Assembly: GCA_958510825.1 (NCBI GenBank)
Contig: OY294051.1
Location: forward strand, 27,081,265-27,145,264
Direction: 5' to 3'
From: Brachypterus glaber
Lineage: Eukaryota > Arthropoda > Insecta > Coleoptera > Kateretidae
DNA length: 64,000 bases
This document shows, one piece after another, positions 51,971 to 62,502 of the stretch. The translations under genes were made by a program, and so were the position numbers. How positions within the stretch are numbered: the stretch's first letter is position 1; each line of letters opens with the position of its first letter. The notes beneath the pieces are model-generated. The model did no database searches, had not been told where the DNA came from, and saw nothing but the letters and a program-made list of their open reading frames with translations.

Positions 51971-52473
51971 GTATGTACCCCAGTTTTAGTTTTAACTCAT
52001 GTGGGTAAAAACTCCCCCCCCCCTCAGCGAGATATATTAGCATAGAAAATTTCTATTAGAAATACCTTCAAAGTTATATTTTTGGTGAATGCGCAATTTT
52101 TTTCCTTATGGATGCCCCTTCTCCCCTTAAAATGAAATTAATCCGCCCCTGCCAATATCCATACAGAGTGATATTTAGTTTACGCACTGTGACGTGCGAT
52201 TCGTATACGAGAATATATTCTCTTATAAAACGGTGTATAATAATAATATTATAATTATTTTTATGTTGTAAAAGCTGAGGGTGATAAAAAAAACAATTTT
52301 CGGATTTCGTCCAGTAAAATATTTTCATTGATTTGATAAAAAATTATTCTTTATGTATAGGTAATTAACAATTATTCTTGTATGTACTTTTTTTAAATGA
52401 AATAAATTGTTTTATTTTTGTTTTGCATTTTTATTTTATTCTTTTATTACTTTGAATGGAGAATTCAAAGTAA

Positions 52474-52578
52474 TAATTAAAACACGTTGAAGGACAATGA
52501 CGCTGCCCAGCGGTATGTCTGCAAAAATGCAGGCAAACCGCTCGACGGTGTCATTGTCCTTCAATGTGTTTTAATTAA
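52474..52578. mobile_element. 105-bp hairpin element
   Basis: AATTAAAACACGTTGAAGGA and CAATGAC are mirrored by GTCATTGTCCTTCAATGTGT, with a GC-rich nested hairpin (AGCGGTATGTCTGCA against TGCAGGCAAACCGCT) at the centre. Confidence 0.75.
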
Positions 52579-53147
52579 CAATTTTATTAAGGATTTGAAA
52601 TTGGCGCCATCTCTATTACTTAAAATTTCCGCTAGATGTCACTAGGGGTTTTTACAGAAACCGACTATACCGACAATAGTCCGCAATTTACGTGCTAGAT
52701 GGCGCCAGCAACCTTTTTGTAATCTGTGTTGCCTACGTTTAACACGGAAGCTAAAGTTCTTATATATATTTTCTTTGGTCTTTAATTTTGAAATAGTCGA
52801 GCTCGGCTAATTTATAGTTAGATTTAATATAGATTTCATTTGATTGATCATTTGATACTTTCCTACAGAAACAATGTAGTAATATTTTAGATATGTATTT
52901 ACAGGCAGAAAAGTAGAGGCACTAGTCTATAGCTAAATATTTGGTTTAAAAAATATTTATAAATTAAAAAAATATATATATATTTCAAATTAACATAAAA
53001 AAAAGCACATAAATTAAGTGGTTAAATCCACAGAAATGTTTCTTCAATGTGGAATAGGTATTCCTAGTACACTTCTCAGGCAAGTTGTCTTGCATAAAAT
53101 AAGGCAATAAGCAAATAAAAAACAAACTATTTGTGCTATATGTATTA

Positions 53148-53296
53148 ATGGTCGCTTGCAAAACAACTGTAGACTACAATATTTCTAGAACACTTTGACA
53201 GACCTAAATTTTGGACCAAAAAAGTTTTGTTCAAAATTTCAAGTCTATGAAATATCATAGTGTAAAGTTGTTCTGCAAGTGACCTGCACCAATAAT
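53148..53296. mobile_element. Family B MITE, copy 2
   Basis: GGTCGCTTGCAAAACAACT is mirrored by AGTTGTTCTGCAAGTGACC. A diverged copy of 8975-9200. Confidence 0.7.
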
Positions 53297-53449
53297 ACGA
53301 CTTTATTAACAATACCTATATTAATTCATCTCATCTCATTAAACAAATTATATAACTGGTATAAAGAAAACAATATACCACCACATAAAATAAACACTTG
53401 CATAAATTTAGTCTTTGTAAAGTACAATATAATATCCATAATTATTTTT

Positions 53450-53839
53450 TTAAGCTAAAATAGCTGAATTATCAGAAATTTTTGGAATGTCCTTTTTGAC
53501 GATGTAAATCTTTCTATTCGATAAACAAACTATGTAACAATGAGTCTCATAAACAATTGAAAGCTTTTTAAAACCTTCTTCAGGTGGGAATGCAGCAGGA
53601 TCAATGTTGGACGTTAGATTAATAAGACCCATAATAGTAGTGGCCGTTTTTTCATCATTTTCCAAATCTCCTGCAGATGATATTACAGCACCCTCTTCGT
53701 TTAGCAACAAGAAACCAGTTTGGTCAGCTATACGATCCATATCATCAACCTATTTGAAAACAAATATTATCTGAATCATTACAAATACAAAAATTATTAT
53801 AAATACCGAATCACTACTATTGCTGTTTTTATCATCCAT
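53450..53839 (-). CDS. LAMTOR4: Ragulator complex protein LAMTOR4 (110 aa, two exons)
   Basis: Exon 53839-53807 encodes MDDKNSNSSDS. After a 57-base intron (donor TCG/GTATTT, acceptor CAAATAG), exon 53749-53450 completes the protein. The family signature is clear: DRIADQTGFLLLNEEGAVIS, SAGDLENDEK, a roadblock/LC7-like fold with FKKLSIVYETHCYIV and IYIVKKDIP near the end. LAMTOR4 is a subunit of the lysosomal Ragulator scaffold that anchors Rag GTPases and lets amino acids activate mTORC1. It could alternatively start at the Met of exon 2, but the upstream in-frame ATG and good splice sites favour the two-exon form. The intron is unusually short for this repeat-rich region. Confidence 0.93.
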
Positions 53840-54319
53840 TGTTAAAATTATTTTGAAGTGGTGTATGTTTACAATTTATATCAAATATACAATGACAACA
53901 CACAAGTAAACGTTTTTATGTTCTATTTTATTCTTACTTACGTTAAATTGTAAAAAAATTTAATATTTTCATTTTTTATTAAAAACGTCAAAAATCATCT
54001 GTTAGTGTCACTGATGATAAAACAGAACACTAGTGTAAAAATAAATTCCCTAGATTCTAACCTAAATTAGCCTGATTTAAAAAATTATTGTCGGTTAGCG
54101 CGAGAAACACATTTCTTTTCTCCGCGAAATTGTATTTTTAGTGATTAAATTCGCGTAATAAACATAAATATACTTAATTCGTATTCTTAAAATAGTTTAA
54201 AACTGTTTTTGTTTTGCATGACAACTTGTCACTCGATAAAAAATCAAGTAGCCTCAAAGAAAACTGATGCTCATTTTTATTTTACTATAAAATGTTTGTG
54301 TGTAATTTGTGTTTCACAG

Positions 54320-54392
54320 AGTTTGTTTGCAAAGAAACGTTTGTAGAAGAATTTGTTACTGGAAAATTTTCCCAGGGAAAATAAATGGTAAG
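54320..54392 (+). other. Possible first exon, opposite strand to LAMTOR4
   Basis: AGGGAAAATAAATG is followed by a strong GTAAGT donor, so a start codon would lie at the very end of a 5' exon. It lies about 500 bases from the LAMTOR4 start in divergent orientation. No continuing exon was identified. Confidence 0.2.
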
Positions 54393-54594
54393 TCGAATCA
54401 TATTGTTTTAATAATTAAATCGATCTACTTGCCTGGACAAAAAAAAACATTTTTCCATACCTCTTTGTTGCATAATTTTAACGTAAATATGACAAAGATA
54501 GGTTAAGTATAAACTTCAGTTTTTCCTGTTGCCATGGAAACAAATTGTTAATCAGAGCTAGGTTTGTTTATAAACAGGTACACTTTTGCTCTGT

Positions 54595-54596
<2 letters not shown>

Positions 54597-54628
<32 letters not shown>

Positions 54629-54629
54629 G
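54597..54629. repeat. (AAT)n microsatellite
   Basis: About ten uninterrupted AAT triplets. Confidence 0.95.
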
Positions 54630-54859
54630 GTGGATAATAATCTTGTCATCTCAAGAGATGAGGTAGAGGGGGTGCCATCCTCAATCACTTTGGGAAAATC
54701 AACTCTTGAGTTGGGAAAATCGACTGTCAATCGACTGTAATGTTTTTTTGAGTTTTTTAGTCGCTATAGTCAATATATTGACTCACTAAAATTGTGCTGT
54801 CTTGTATCACTGAGTTGGTATTTCCAACTTGGGAAAAGCATTTGTTTGTTATTTATGGT

Positions 54860-54934
54860 GTCCAAACCATAATTTTAAGAAAATTGTTAAAATTGTTAAT
54901 ACAATTTTAAGAAAATTGTTAAAATTGTTAATAC
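54860..54934. repeat. Short tandem duplication
   Basis: AATTTTAAGAAAATTGTTAA followed by AATTGTTAATAC occurs twice in direct succession. Confidence 0.8.
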
Positions 54935-55431
54935 TGTCTGTATGGTTTTCGAAAAAAAATCGCCTGCGGCGCTTTTCTTGGTCATTGTCATTGAGTAAAA
55001 CATTTTTAGAAATAAAGTTCCCCTGAAGTTTTTTAACTTAAGGTGAATGCGATAAAAAAATCGATTGCCCCCTATAATTTTACCTCGAACTTTACTCTAG
55101 ATACGCCGCCTGGTAGGCCCCCCTAATTTTATTGTAAATTTAAAACATGCATGTATCTTTGGCCATAATTTGCAATTTATGGCCAAAGATACTTTATTTT
55201 ATGAGGACAGAAATTTTTAATTTTAAACAAAATTATAAAAATATTAATTTATTATTCCATCAATCTATTTTCTAATCATCATACAGAATCTGTACTACAC
55301 AGAACACCCACCTGTACTACATACAGATCCGTGAGTGATATTGTTGCTAGGTCTGTATACAGATTATAATACTCTGTTGGAACCCCCTGATATTGGTAGA
55401 CTGCTAGCCCTCTTCAGTACCAAGAGTCGAC

Positions 55432-55675
55432 ACCATAGGCGTGCGCAGGATTTTACTTTTGTGGGTGCCGACCATGAAAATGCCGCCCTACCGTTATATG
55501 AAAAAAAAATATTGATTTCAAATAACTAAAATTGGCGTAGTTATAAAATTTCAGATTCTCTATTTTGAAATTTTGTAAATAGAGTTTGCTTTCATCCGAA
55601 CCTTGTGTTTAGTTTCCAAATTCTGGCACCCTTTCAAAAATTTTTGGCGTGCCACGCAGTGCGCACGCTTATGGT
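55432..55675. mobile_element. 244-bp MITE with GGCGTGCGCA ends
   Basis: ACCATAGGCGTGCGCA is mirrored by TGCGCACGCTTATGGT with one mismatch. Inner match is weak. No ORF. Confidence 0.7.
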
Positions 55676-55797
55676 CAACTCTGTACGCTGATTATTATTA
55701 ATAATAATAATTTATTAATCAGTGATTAAGAATACCAGTATCACTCTGCAGCTCTATTCTTGACCATTTGCAAAAATATTTTGCATACGCAGTTGCT

Positions 55798-56775
55798 ACC
55801 CAGGTAGCAAAATAACATCACATTCATGTTAGAACCATGTTAATATGTGACTTGTGATGTTACAATACTTGTGGCATTAACATTGATGTGACATCGCATG
55901 GATGTCCTAAGTCCTACTTCATTAACATCACAGTGTGATGTCCCAAAAATAACGTGTTTGTGATAACATCAATGGGATGTCACAAAAATAACGTGTTTGT
56001 GATAACATCAATGGGATGTCACAAAAATAACGTGTTTGTGATCTTTTAACCTGAACCCTACCCAAGTAAATAGAAAGAAAAGGGTTAAGAACTTAATTTT
56101 AGCTAACTTGAATTCAAATTATTAATAATGGAATGACCAAGATATCAAAGTTATCATAGGTATACCTATTAATTATTTAATAATATAATTGTAGTATTCC
56201 GTAATATTCTTATTATTATTTAAGTAGGTATATCCAATAACTAATAATAATTAATTATTAAGCTTGAGAAAAACAATACATTTCGTAATAAATATGCAAT
56301 AAAAAAAAATAATACAACAAATATTAGGTTAGTTTTGTCAAAACAGTTATTTCGACCACTTATACCTAGCTAATTATAAATATAATTTGTTAATACTTAC
56401 ACCTAGTTGATCCATTTCACACAAAGACTATTATTTCTTTGATTTCACACCACAAATCTCAGTATGTCTGTTTTTCACACCAATAGAAAATATTACTTTG
56501 TAAAAACCAAAACTCGCGTGGGAATATGAACATGTGATGAAAACAACCAATGGGAATCGAGAATGTCCGCGTTGGTAAGTTGTAGTTCATTTGGGGACAT
56601 CATTTAATATCACAAATTTCACATAGATTTAACATCAGTTTTTTCACATCGCATTAACGTGTTCAATTTAACATCAACTTTTTCACATTACAGTAACGTG
56701 TACACATTAACATCAAAAAAATTACTATAATGTGATGTTAAATTCTAGTAACATAACATCACACGCTACCTGGGT
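55798..56775. mobile_element. Foldback element with TA target site, inserted in an older palindrome
   Basis: CCCAGGTAGC is mirrored by GCTACCTGGG, each flanked by TA, and inner matches include AACATCACA words. Immediately outside, GCAGCTCTATTCTTGACCAT near 55749 is mirrored by ATGGTCAAGAATAGAGCTGC near 56836, and TTATTCCATCAATCTATTTT near 55251 by its inverse near 56874, so this element landed near the centre of an older inverted repeat. A 39-bp direct repeat (ATAACGTGTTTGTGAT) occurs at about 55950-56043. Confidence 0.75.
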
Positions 56776-57162
56776 ATGGTACAACCAATTACATATTAGC
56801 TTCCTTAGCAACAGCGTATGCTAACTATTTTTGCGAATGGTCAAGAATAGAGCTGCTGTACCATGATTACAAAATAGATTGATGGAATAATAAACTCTAT
56901 TTTATGTTGTATGTCGGTTCCGAATTTCAAGTTGATATCCTACGCCACGGAGCGCTGTTTAAAAGTTAGAGGCACTGTAAAATAATAATTAGGTTAAGTT
57001 TAATTAAACGGGATGGCGCTAGAAAAAACGATTTTTCTTTGTGTTCTGTGTATGTACCGTAACCTCAAAAAAAATAATATATATATTTAGGTATACCTAA
57101 AGTAATTTACTTTTTTAATTTACTTTTCACTGTTTTCAAAGGTGACAAAAGCCTGAGTTTTT

Positions 57163-57369
57163 ATAAAGCTGAAGTTTGCAACGTTTTTTTGTAACGAAAA
57201 TCAAAAAACCAAACCAAAACGGCAATTTTGACGTTTCTTGCTTGTTTATGTATTTATGGATCCAAAAGGGCTTAATTATATCTAAAACTACCAGTTTTGT
57301 ATTAAATAGAGTCGATTTTAATTTTTTTTAAACTTTCGTTGCAAAAAACGTTGCAAACTTCAGCTTTAT
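57163..57369. mobile_element. Family E MITE, copy 3, perfect 8-bp duplication
   Basis: Ends ATAAAGCTGAAGTTTGCAAC and its inverse. GAGTTTTT flanks both sides (57155-57162 and 57370-57377). The interior differs from the other copies. It lies in a fragment of the Tc1/mariner-like foldback family. Confidence 0.9.
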
Positions 57370-57644
57370 GAGTTTTTTGCATCGCTGAATACGAAAAAAA
57401 TAGTGAACAATTTTTTTTTTGAAAAAGGTCCGATATAGCTAAAATTTGGTGTAATAATTACACTGTAATTTACCTTGTAAATGCTTCTTTTGTTATTCTT
57501 AATGCAGGCTAATGCCCAAAAACTCAAAATTCAAACTGGCGGAATTAATATGGCCGATTTGTTTTTTTAATTCGACGAAACACAACAAAAAAAATATGAA
57601 AATGCCAGCCCATTCTTTATGGGTTTCGATCCGGCCCTGAATAT

Positions 57645-57870
57645 ATAAAGCTGAAGTTTGCAACGTTTTTTGCATCGAAAATTCAAATAGTATATTAAAG
57701 CACTTACTCTATAACAAGTTTTTAGCGCACTAGTACTTTAGATATTTCGCCGCAAACGACTTGTTTTCTAAACTTGTACTCGTGCGCTAAAAACGTATGT
57801 TATGAAACTAGTATTTTAATATACTTCTTGAATTTTCGTTGCAAAAAAACGTTGCAAACTTCAGCTTCAT
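57645..57870. mobile_element. Family E MITE, copy 4, perfect 8-bp duplication
   Basis: Same ends as the other family E copies, with the family D palindrome inside. CTGAATAT flanks both sides (57637-57644 and 57871-57878). Confidence 0.9.
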
Positions 57871-57922
57871 CTGAATATACCTGTTACCCAAATTTTAATT
57901 CGATATCTTGCGCCCCACTATT

Positions 57923-58640
57923 ATACAATAACTGCCATGCCAAAATTTAAGACGTGATCCAAAAATATCAAAAAAGTTCATATAAAGGTTGGTCCGCAAA
58001 TAAGCCCTAAGGGAGCTACGGCCCTTTAAATTTTTAATAAAAATAAAGTTTTTAATTAATAACTCTGGTACCCTTTAAGCTAGAGCGACGAGCTTTTGCA
58101 TGTATACTAGTATTAATAAGGGCAATAAGTTTATGTTAATTTATTTTTTTGAATTTATCCAGAGGCGTCCGTAGACGGAAAAATGTGTTAGGCTTAAAAC
58201 ATTTTTGCCCCACATTTTTTTATGTGTACTTTTTTTGGATTAAAAAAATATGGATTCCTTGACTAAAAATACATAAAAAAAATTCATATAGTTAACACAG
58301 TAGGAGCAACAGTTTTCAAAATAAAAAATGCAATTAAGAGGAAGTAAACTTTTTTGCCGCCAAAAACGTTACTTTTTAAAAGGCTATTACTCCTTTAATA
58401 TTATTAAATATTAATTTTGGTGAAGAATACTTTTTTGCTCAGTTTAAATGAAGAATCACCCTGCAGCATTAAAATTTTATTGATGCTTTTTTTGTTCCCC
58501 ATTCAATATGTCATTTTCGAAGGGCCGTAGCTCCCTAGGGCTCATTTCCGGACCAACCTTTATATAAACTTTTTTTCATATTTTTGGATGTAGAATCACC
58601 TCTTAAAATTTGGCATGGCAGTTACTGATCACCCTATAGG
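57923..58640. mobile_element. TATACAGGGTG-family foldback, copy 2
   Basis: Shares CTGCCATGCCAAAATTTAAG, AAGGTTGGTCCG and GGGAGCTACGGCCC with the element at 6163-6894, and the right end reads AATTTGGCATGGCAGTTACT, then CACCCTATA. Confidence 0.85.
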
Positions 58641-60878
58641 TGGCCAAACAGAATTGTGTCGAAAAATATTTTTTTGGTGAATTAAATCTTAAATGGTTTA
58701 CTATACAAAAAATAACTACTTTTGAGTCAAAATTGAGTTTTAACATTGAAGGGGTTTGGGCAAAAAGGGTAAAATTAAAAATAATTAACCCCCAATTCGT
58801 AAGCCCCTGAATAAATGTATTGTTCTTGACAATATTTAATTAAAACCATATTAGATTACTAGCAAAAATTCATATCATTGGCTTAGACGGTTTCTAAGAT
58901 ATTAAATAAAAATAAAATTTTAGGGTTTCCTCTTTAAAGGACTGTATTTTCGCCCAGAGCTATTCCTAAAACCACGTTTTTATATTCATATATGTTAATT
59001 TATGAACATTTCCAATATAAACAATTAAATAAACTTATAGATTTTTTAAAATAAAATTTCAAGCCTACCTGCTAATGGCTTAGTTTTCCACATAAAAATG
59101 CTTATAACTTTTTTTTGTTTCATTTCAGCTATCTAATATTTACATATTTTAAAAACTGTGTATATTAGAATATTTTAGGTGTATAAATTTTAAATGCACA
59201 CTAATGCGTGCGCAATTATTTTCAAATTTTATCATATAAAATATCAAAAATTTGTAGTTTTTCCCAAAAAAATGCTCATAAATTTATTTTGAATAACTTT
59301 GGCTATCTAATATTTATACACTATTTAGACTACTTCTGTAAGAACATTTTAATATAAAAATTAGAAATGCGCGTCAGTACGCGAGCACTATTTGTAAATT
59401 ATATTTGCGCTTGTCATTAAAAAAAATGGCCCAGGCTTTAATATAAAAGTAAGGCTTAAAAATTAATTTTACCTTAAATATTATATTTATTCATTAAAGC
59501 TATGTTTTTACAATGATATTACCAAATTTTACTGAACAAGCGTATGTTAAGAAAAAAAGCTATTTTGGTATACACGCATCAGAATATGCTTTAAAATTAA
59601 ATTTTACATCGGTATAGAAAATCGACTGGCGTTTAGACCCTAATTAACTAAAAACGAAATCAATGCATTTTTATAACGCAGAATAGTCTAGTTATTGTTT
59701 TTTATACGATTTTTTGTTCTATTTATGAAATTAGTTTTTCCTTTTTGGACACCAAAACAGGGCTTGTGCGGCATAGTGCGCCGCGCAGTTTAAAAGTTAG
59801 AGGCACTGTACCATTTAAAAGAATAATCCTGTATAAAACTACTAGGTAGTATACTAGGTACTGTAGTATATTGGTATACCAATTTGATAGGCCTTAGGAT
59901 AGAAAAATAATACCGAAATATTATTTTATCTACGTTTTATCAAATAGGTTTCTTCTCGGGTTTCTTGGAATAGTATATTACATAACTAGTGTGGTAAGTG
60001 ACATATTTCACGCGAGCGGGAAGGTTTACGAACGAGCTGTCAGGCGAGTGAGGAAACCTCACGAGTGTACGAAATACACTTTCCAACGAGTTATGTACAC
60101 TATTTTTTCTACGATCCTGAAAAAATATAAAGTTTCTTAATTTAATATTTTCTAATTTTTATTACTTATTCAAAGAATTTTTGAGAAAATCAAAGCATAC
60201 AAAGCAAAAAATAGCATACAAATTTATGTATGTTAAACAGGAAATATGATTTTCTTTTACCTTTAGTTTTCTTGGTTTTTAAATTTAATACAATATTATA
60301 CAATACCTAGCTGTTTAATGGGTTGCCTGAAACGCAAGCCTCTTATTAAATTATATATACATGTATATATGATCTAATAGCCTCTTATGTAAATCAAGGG
60401 AAGTCCCATATAAAACAATAAAATTGTACTTTTACGATTTCATAAGAAAAAGACCGTGTATTTTGATGTTTTTTTTTTATAAAATGTAAGGTAACTAAAT
60501 CAAAAATTAAGTAATTTTTATAAAATCTAGACATGATAAAACATCCCAAGTCATATCTTGGTCAAATCTAGTAAGGTTATAACTATTCTATTTTTGGCAT
60601 GAAAAACAGAAATATTTGGATTGCAAAACATAAAAGATATCATAAAATTCTGTGCTGAAAGGTGGAAAATGGCATATAAAACGAATCTACAACGTAAATT
60701 AAGGCAAATATCAAACTGGTGTGATATAAAAATATCAAACTAGTGTGATATAAGTCGTTTTCTGAAGAACAAAAGAGTGTGCTAAATGTCATTTTCATAA
60801 GGGATCGTAGGAAAATATATAGATATATATATATTTTTAAAATCAACCAAAACTAAAAAATATGTTTGTTATAGTAAA
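58641..60878. other. AT-rich stretch, no gene seen, one hairpin element
   Basis: No ORF with protein-like composition. At 59970-60112 a palindromic element (AGTATATTACATAACTAGTG mirrored toward ACTATTTTTT) holds CACGCGAGCGGGAAGG and CACGAGTGTACG; its ends resemble family D. Confidence 0.5.
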
Positions 60879-62444
60879 ATGGACATGAAAAACTACGAAC
60901 TAAAAATAGACACAAAAAATCTGCAACTAAAAAATCCCATAGATGAACAATCGGCAGCAGGAAAATTCGGCTGGGACATAACCGGTGGTATTCCAATCCC
61001 CTATATTTTCCGGGATAACGAAAAATACACTACAGCTCGTATAGTCAATGTGAAAATATTATCAAGATTCCTTTCTTTTTTTACACAAGAACTGTATAAC
61101 TGCTTTAAAATCATCTACAAGCAAATCACCGCTACGGAGATCCAGTTGTTAAACGAAATTAATGGATTCCACTGCGACAATGGGTTCGGTACCGAACCTT
61201 TTGGTACCCAAGATTTCGTTATTAGCATGGAGGACGTCCGAGAACTTTACAATTACTTATCTTTTTGCTATGACAAGTTAATTCTTAAACACTATTTTAA
61301 AGAAGCTAAATGTGGGTTTCTTCATATCAACGAAAAAAACTATGTGCCGTACGTGATGAAAAATGGAATTAAGTTCGTGCCTTTGTTCTACTTCGAAGGT
61401 GACACAGAAATAATACATCACAACTCACTGAATCTTGCTGGATGGGAATATACCTACCTAAAATTCTGTTTTAAGTATCAGGGTATAAGGTCAAACTTTT
61501 TTGGTGCCGATAGCTGTAAATGCGTGGATGTGAACCATGTACGAATCTTTTTTCCACCAAACTCCTCTTTTCAGTGTAACTGGCCGGACAGTGGTAACGC
61601 TAGCATTTTCTTGATCAATACTGAAGAAGAAAAATCGAAAAATACACCCACTAACGTACCCACAATTTCGGAAAAAGAAAATTATCCTGCTAACAGTTTG
61701 CCATATGGAGTTGTAAAGGAAAACGCAGATTTTAAGGAAAAAGAACAGCATACGAATCCTGCTAAAGTGTTACCATACTTGGGTTTACAAGAGACAGAAA
61801 TCCCTTTCATCGTTTTAAACGAAAACGAAAAGAACCTGCCAGTAAAAGAAATGCCTTACACTGAAATCCCTAATTCAGTATATCCTGCCCAAGAATCCAC
61901 AGATCGAAGGCCCTATAAGCTCCTAATTCTGCCCCTAATGACTAAAAAAGTTAGGTGTATTAATATCCGGCCGTTTATTTACACTGACCTTATGGTGCCT
62001 CTGTATGAAATATACCACGTATTTTTTGGCAATTACAACAAGGAAGATTTTATTTTGGCCTTTGGCGAACTGAAGTTGAGCTGTTTTAGCCCAAACGCCC
62101 ATCAAGTTAAAGAACTAACTCTATATAATTTGTACCACAGAGATGTTTTATCACTTCTGGTCATGGTAAGGGACGTGACTACTGCTCACACGAAGTTCGG
62201 GAATGGCATTGAAAGAATTCAGAATTATTTGAAAATGAAAGCTCCCAAAATTCTGAATATGAATTCGAGGATGGTTTATACCAATGAAAGCCAAGTAAAT
62301 GGCAAGGTAAATAATTATAGCAAGATGGTACAATCGAACGTGGGTAAAATGATTCAAGCTAATGCGCTCAAAATGATACAACCCTCGATACAACCTTTAG
62401 CGTCCAAGTCAAAGCCTGTACGCAATGTGAAATTAATAAAATAA
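60879..62444 (+). CDS. Uncharacterised intact 521-aa protein, intronless
   Basis: An uninterrupted ORF in a region where almost all other long frames are broken. Residues about 30-240 look like a compact folded domain (GGIPIPYIF, then a Cys/Phe-rich part with FHCDNGFGTEPFGTQD, GWEYTYLKFCFKYQGIR and FGADSCKCVDVNHVRIFFPP). A charged linker of about 80 residues carries three loose repeats of a Pro-Ala/Val-x-x-Leu/Met-Pro-Tyr pattern (PANSLPY, PAKVLPY, PVKEMPY). A second folded part follows (RPYKLLILPLMTKKVRCINI). The C-terminus repeats KMxQ (SKMVQSN, GKMIQAN, LKMIQPS). No signal peptide or membrane helix. The start is the first of two close Met codons (MDMKNY). AATAAA overlaps the stop region. 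I associate the N-terminal domain loosely with uncharacterised insect proteins, but that is memory and not a search. Function unknown. Confidence 0.85.
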   Translation: MDMKNYELKIDTKNLQLKNPIDEQSAAGKFGWDITGGIPIPYIFRDNEKYTTARIVNVKILSRFLSFFTQELYNCFKIIYKQITATEIQLLNEINGFHCDNGFGTEPFGTQDFVISMEDVRELYNYLSFCYDKLILKHYFKEAKCGFLHINEKNYVPYVMKNGIKFVPLFYFEGDTEIIHHNSLNLAGWEYTYLKFCFKYQGIRSNFFGADSCKCVDVNHVRIFFPPNSSFQCNWPDSGNASIFLINTEEEKSKNTPTNVPTISEKENYPANSLPYGVVKENADFKEKEQHTNPAKVLPYLGLQETEIPFIVLNENEKNLPVKEMPYTEIPNSVYPAQESTDRRPYKLLILPLMTKKVRCINIRPFIYTDLMVPLYEIYHVFFGNYNKEDFILAFGELKLSCFSPNAHQVKELTLYNLYHRDVLSLLVMVRDVTTAHTKFGNGIERIQNYLKMKAPKILNMNSRMVYTNESQVNGKVNNYSKMVQSNVGKMIQANALKMIQPSIQPLASKSKPVRNVKLIK

Positions 62445-62502
62445 ATTCCAAAACCACAGATAAAACACGTTAGTTGTTTATTACTTACAATGGCTGCCAA
62501 AA

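Noticed and set aside
61491..61751. Minus-strand ORFs inside the 521-aa gene
   Set aside because: Shadows of the plus-strand gene, with Phe-rich composition typical of antisense reading of Lys-rich sequence.
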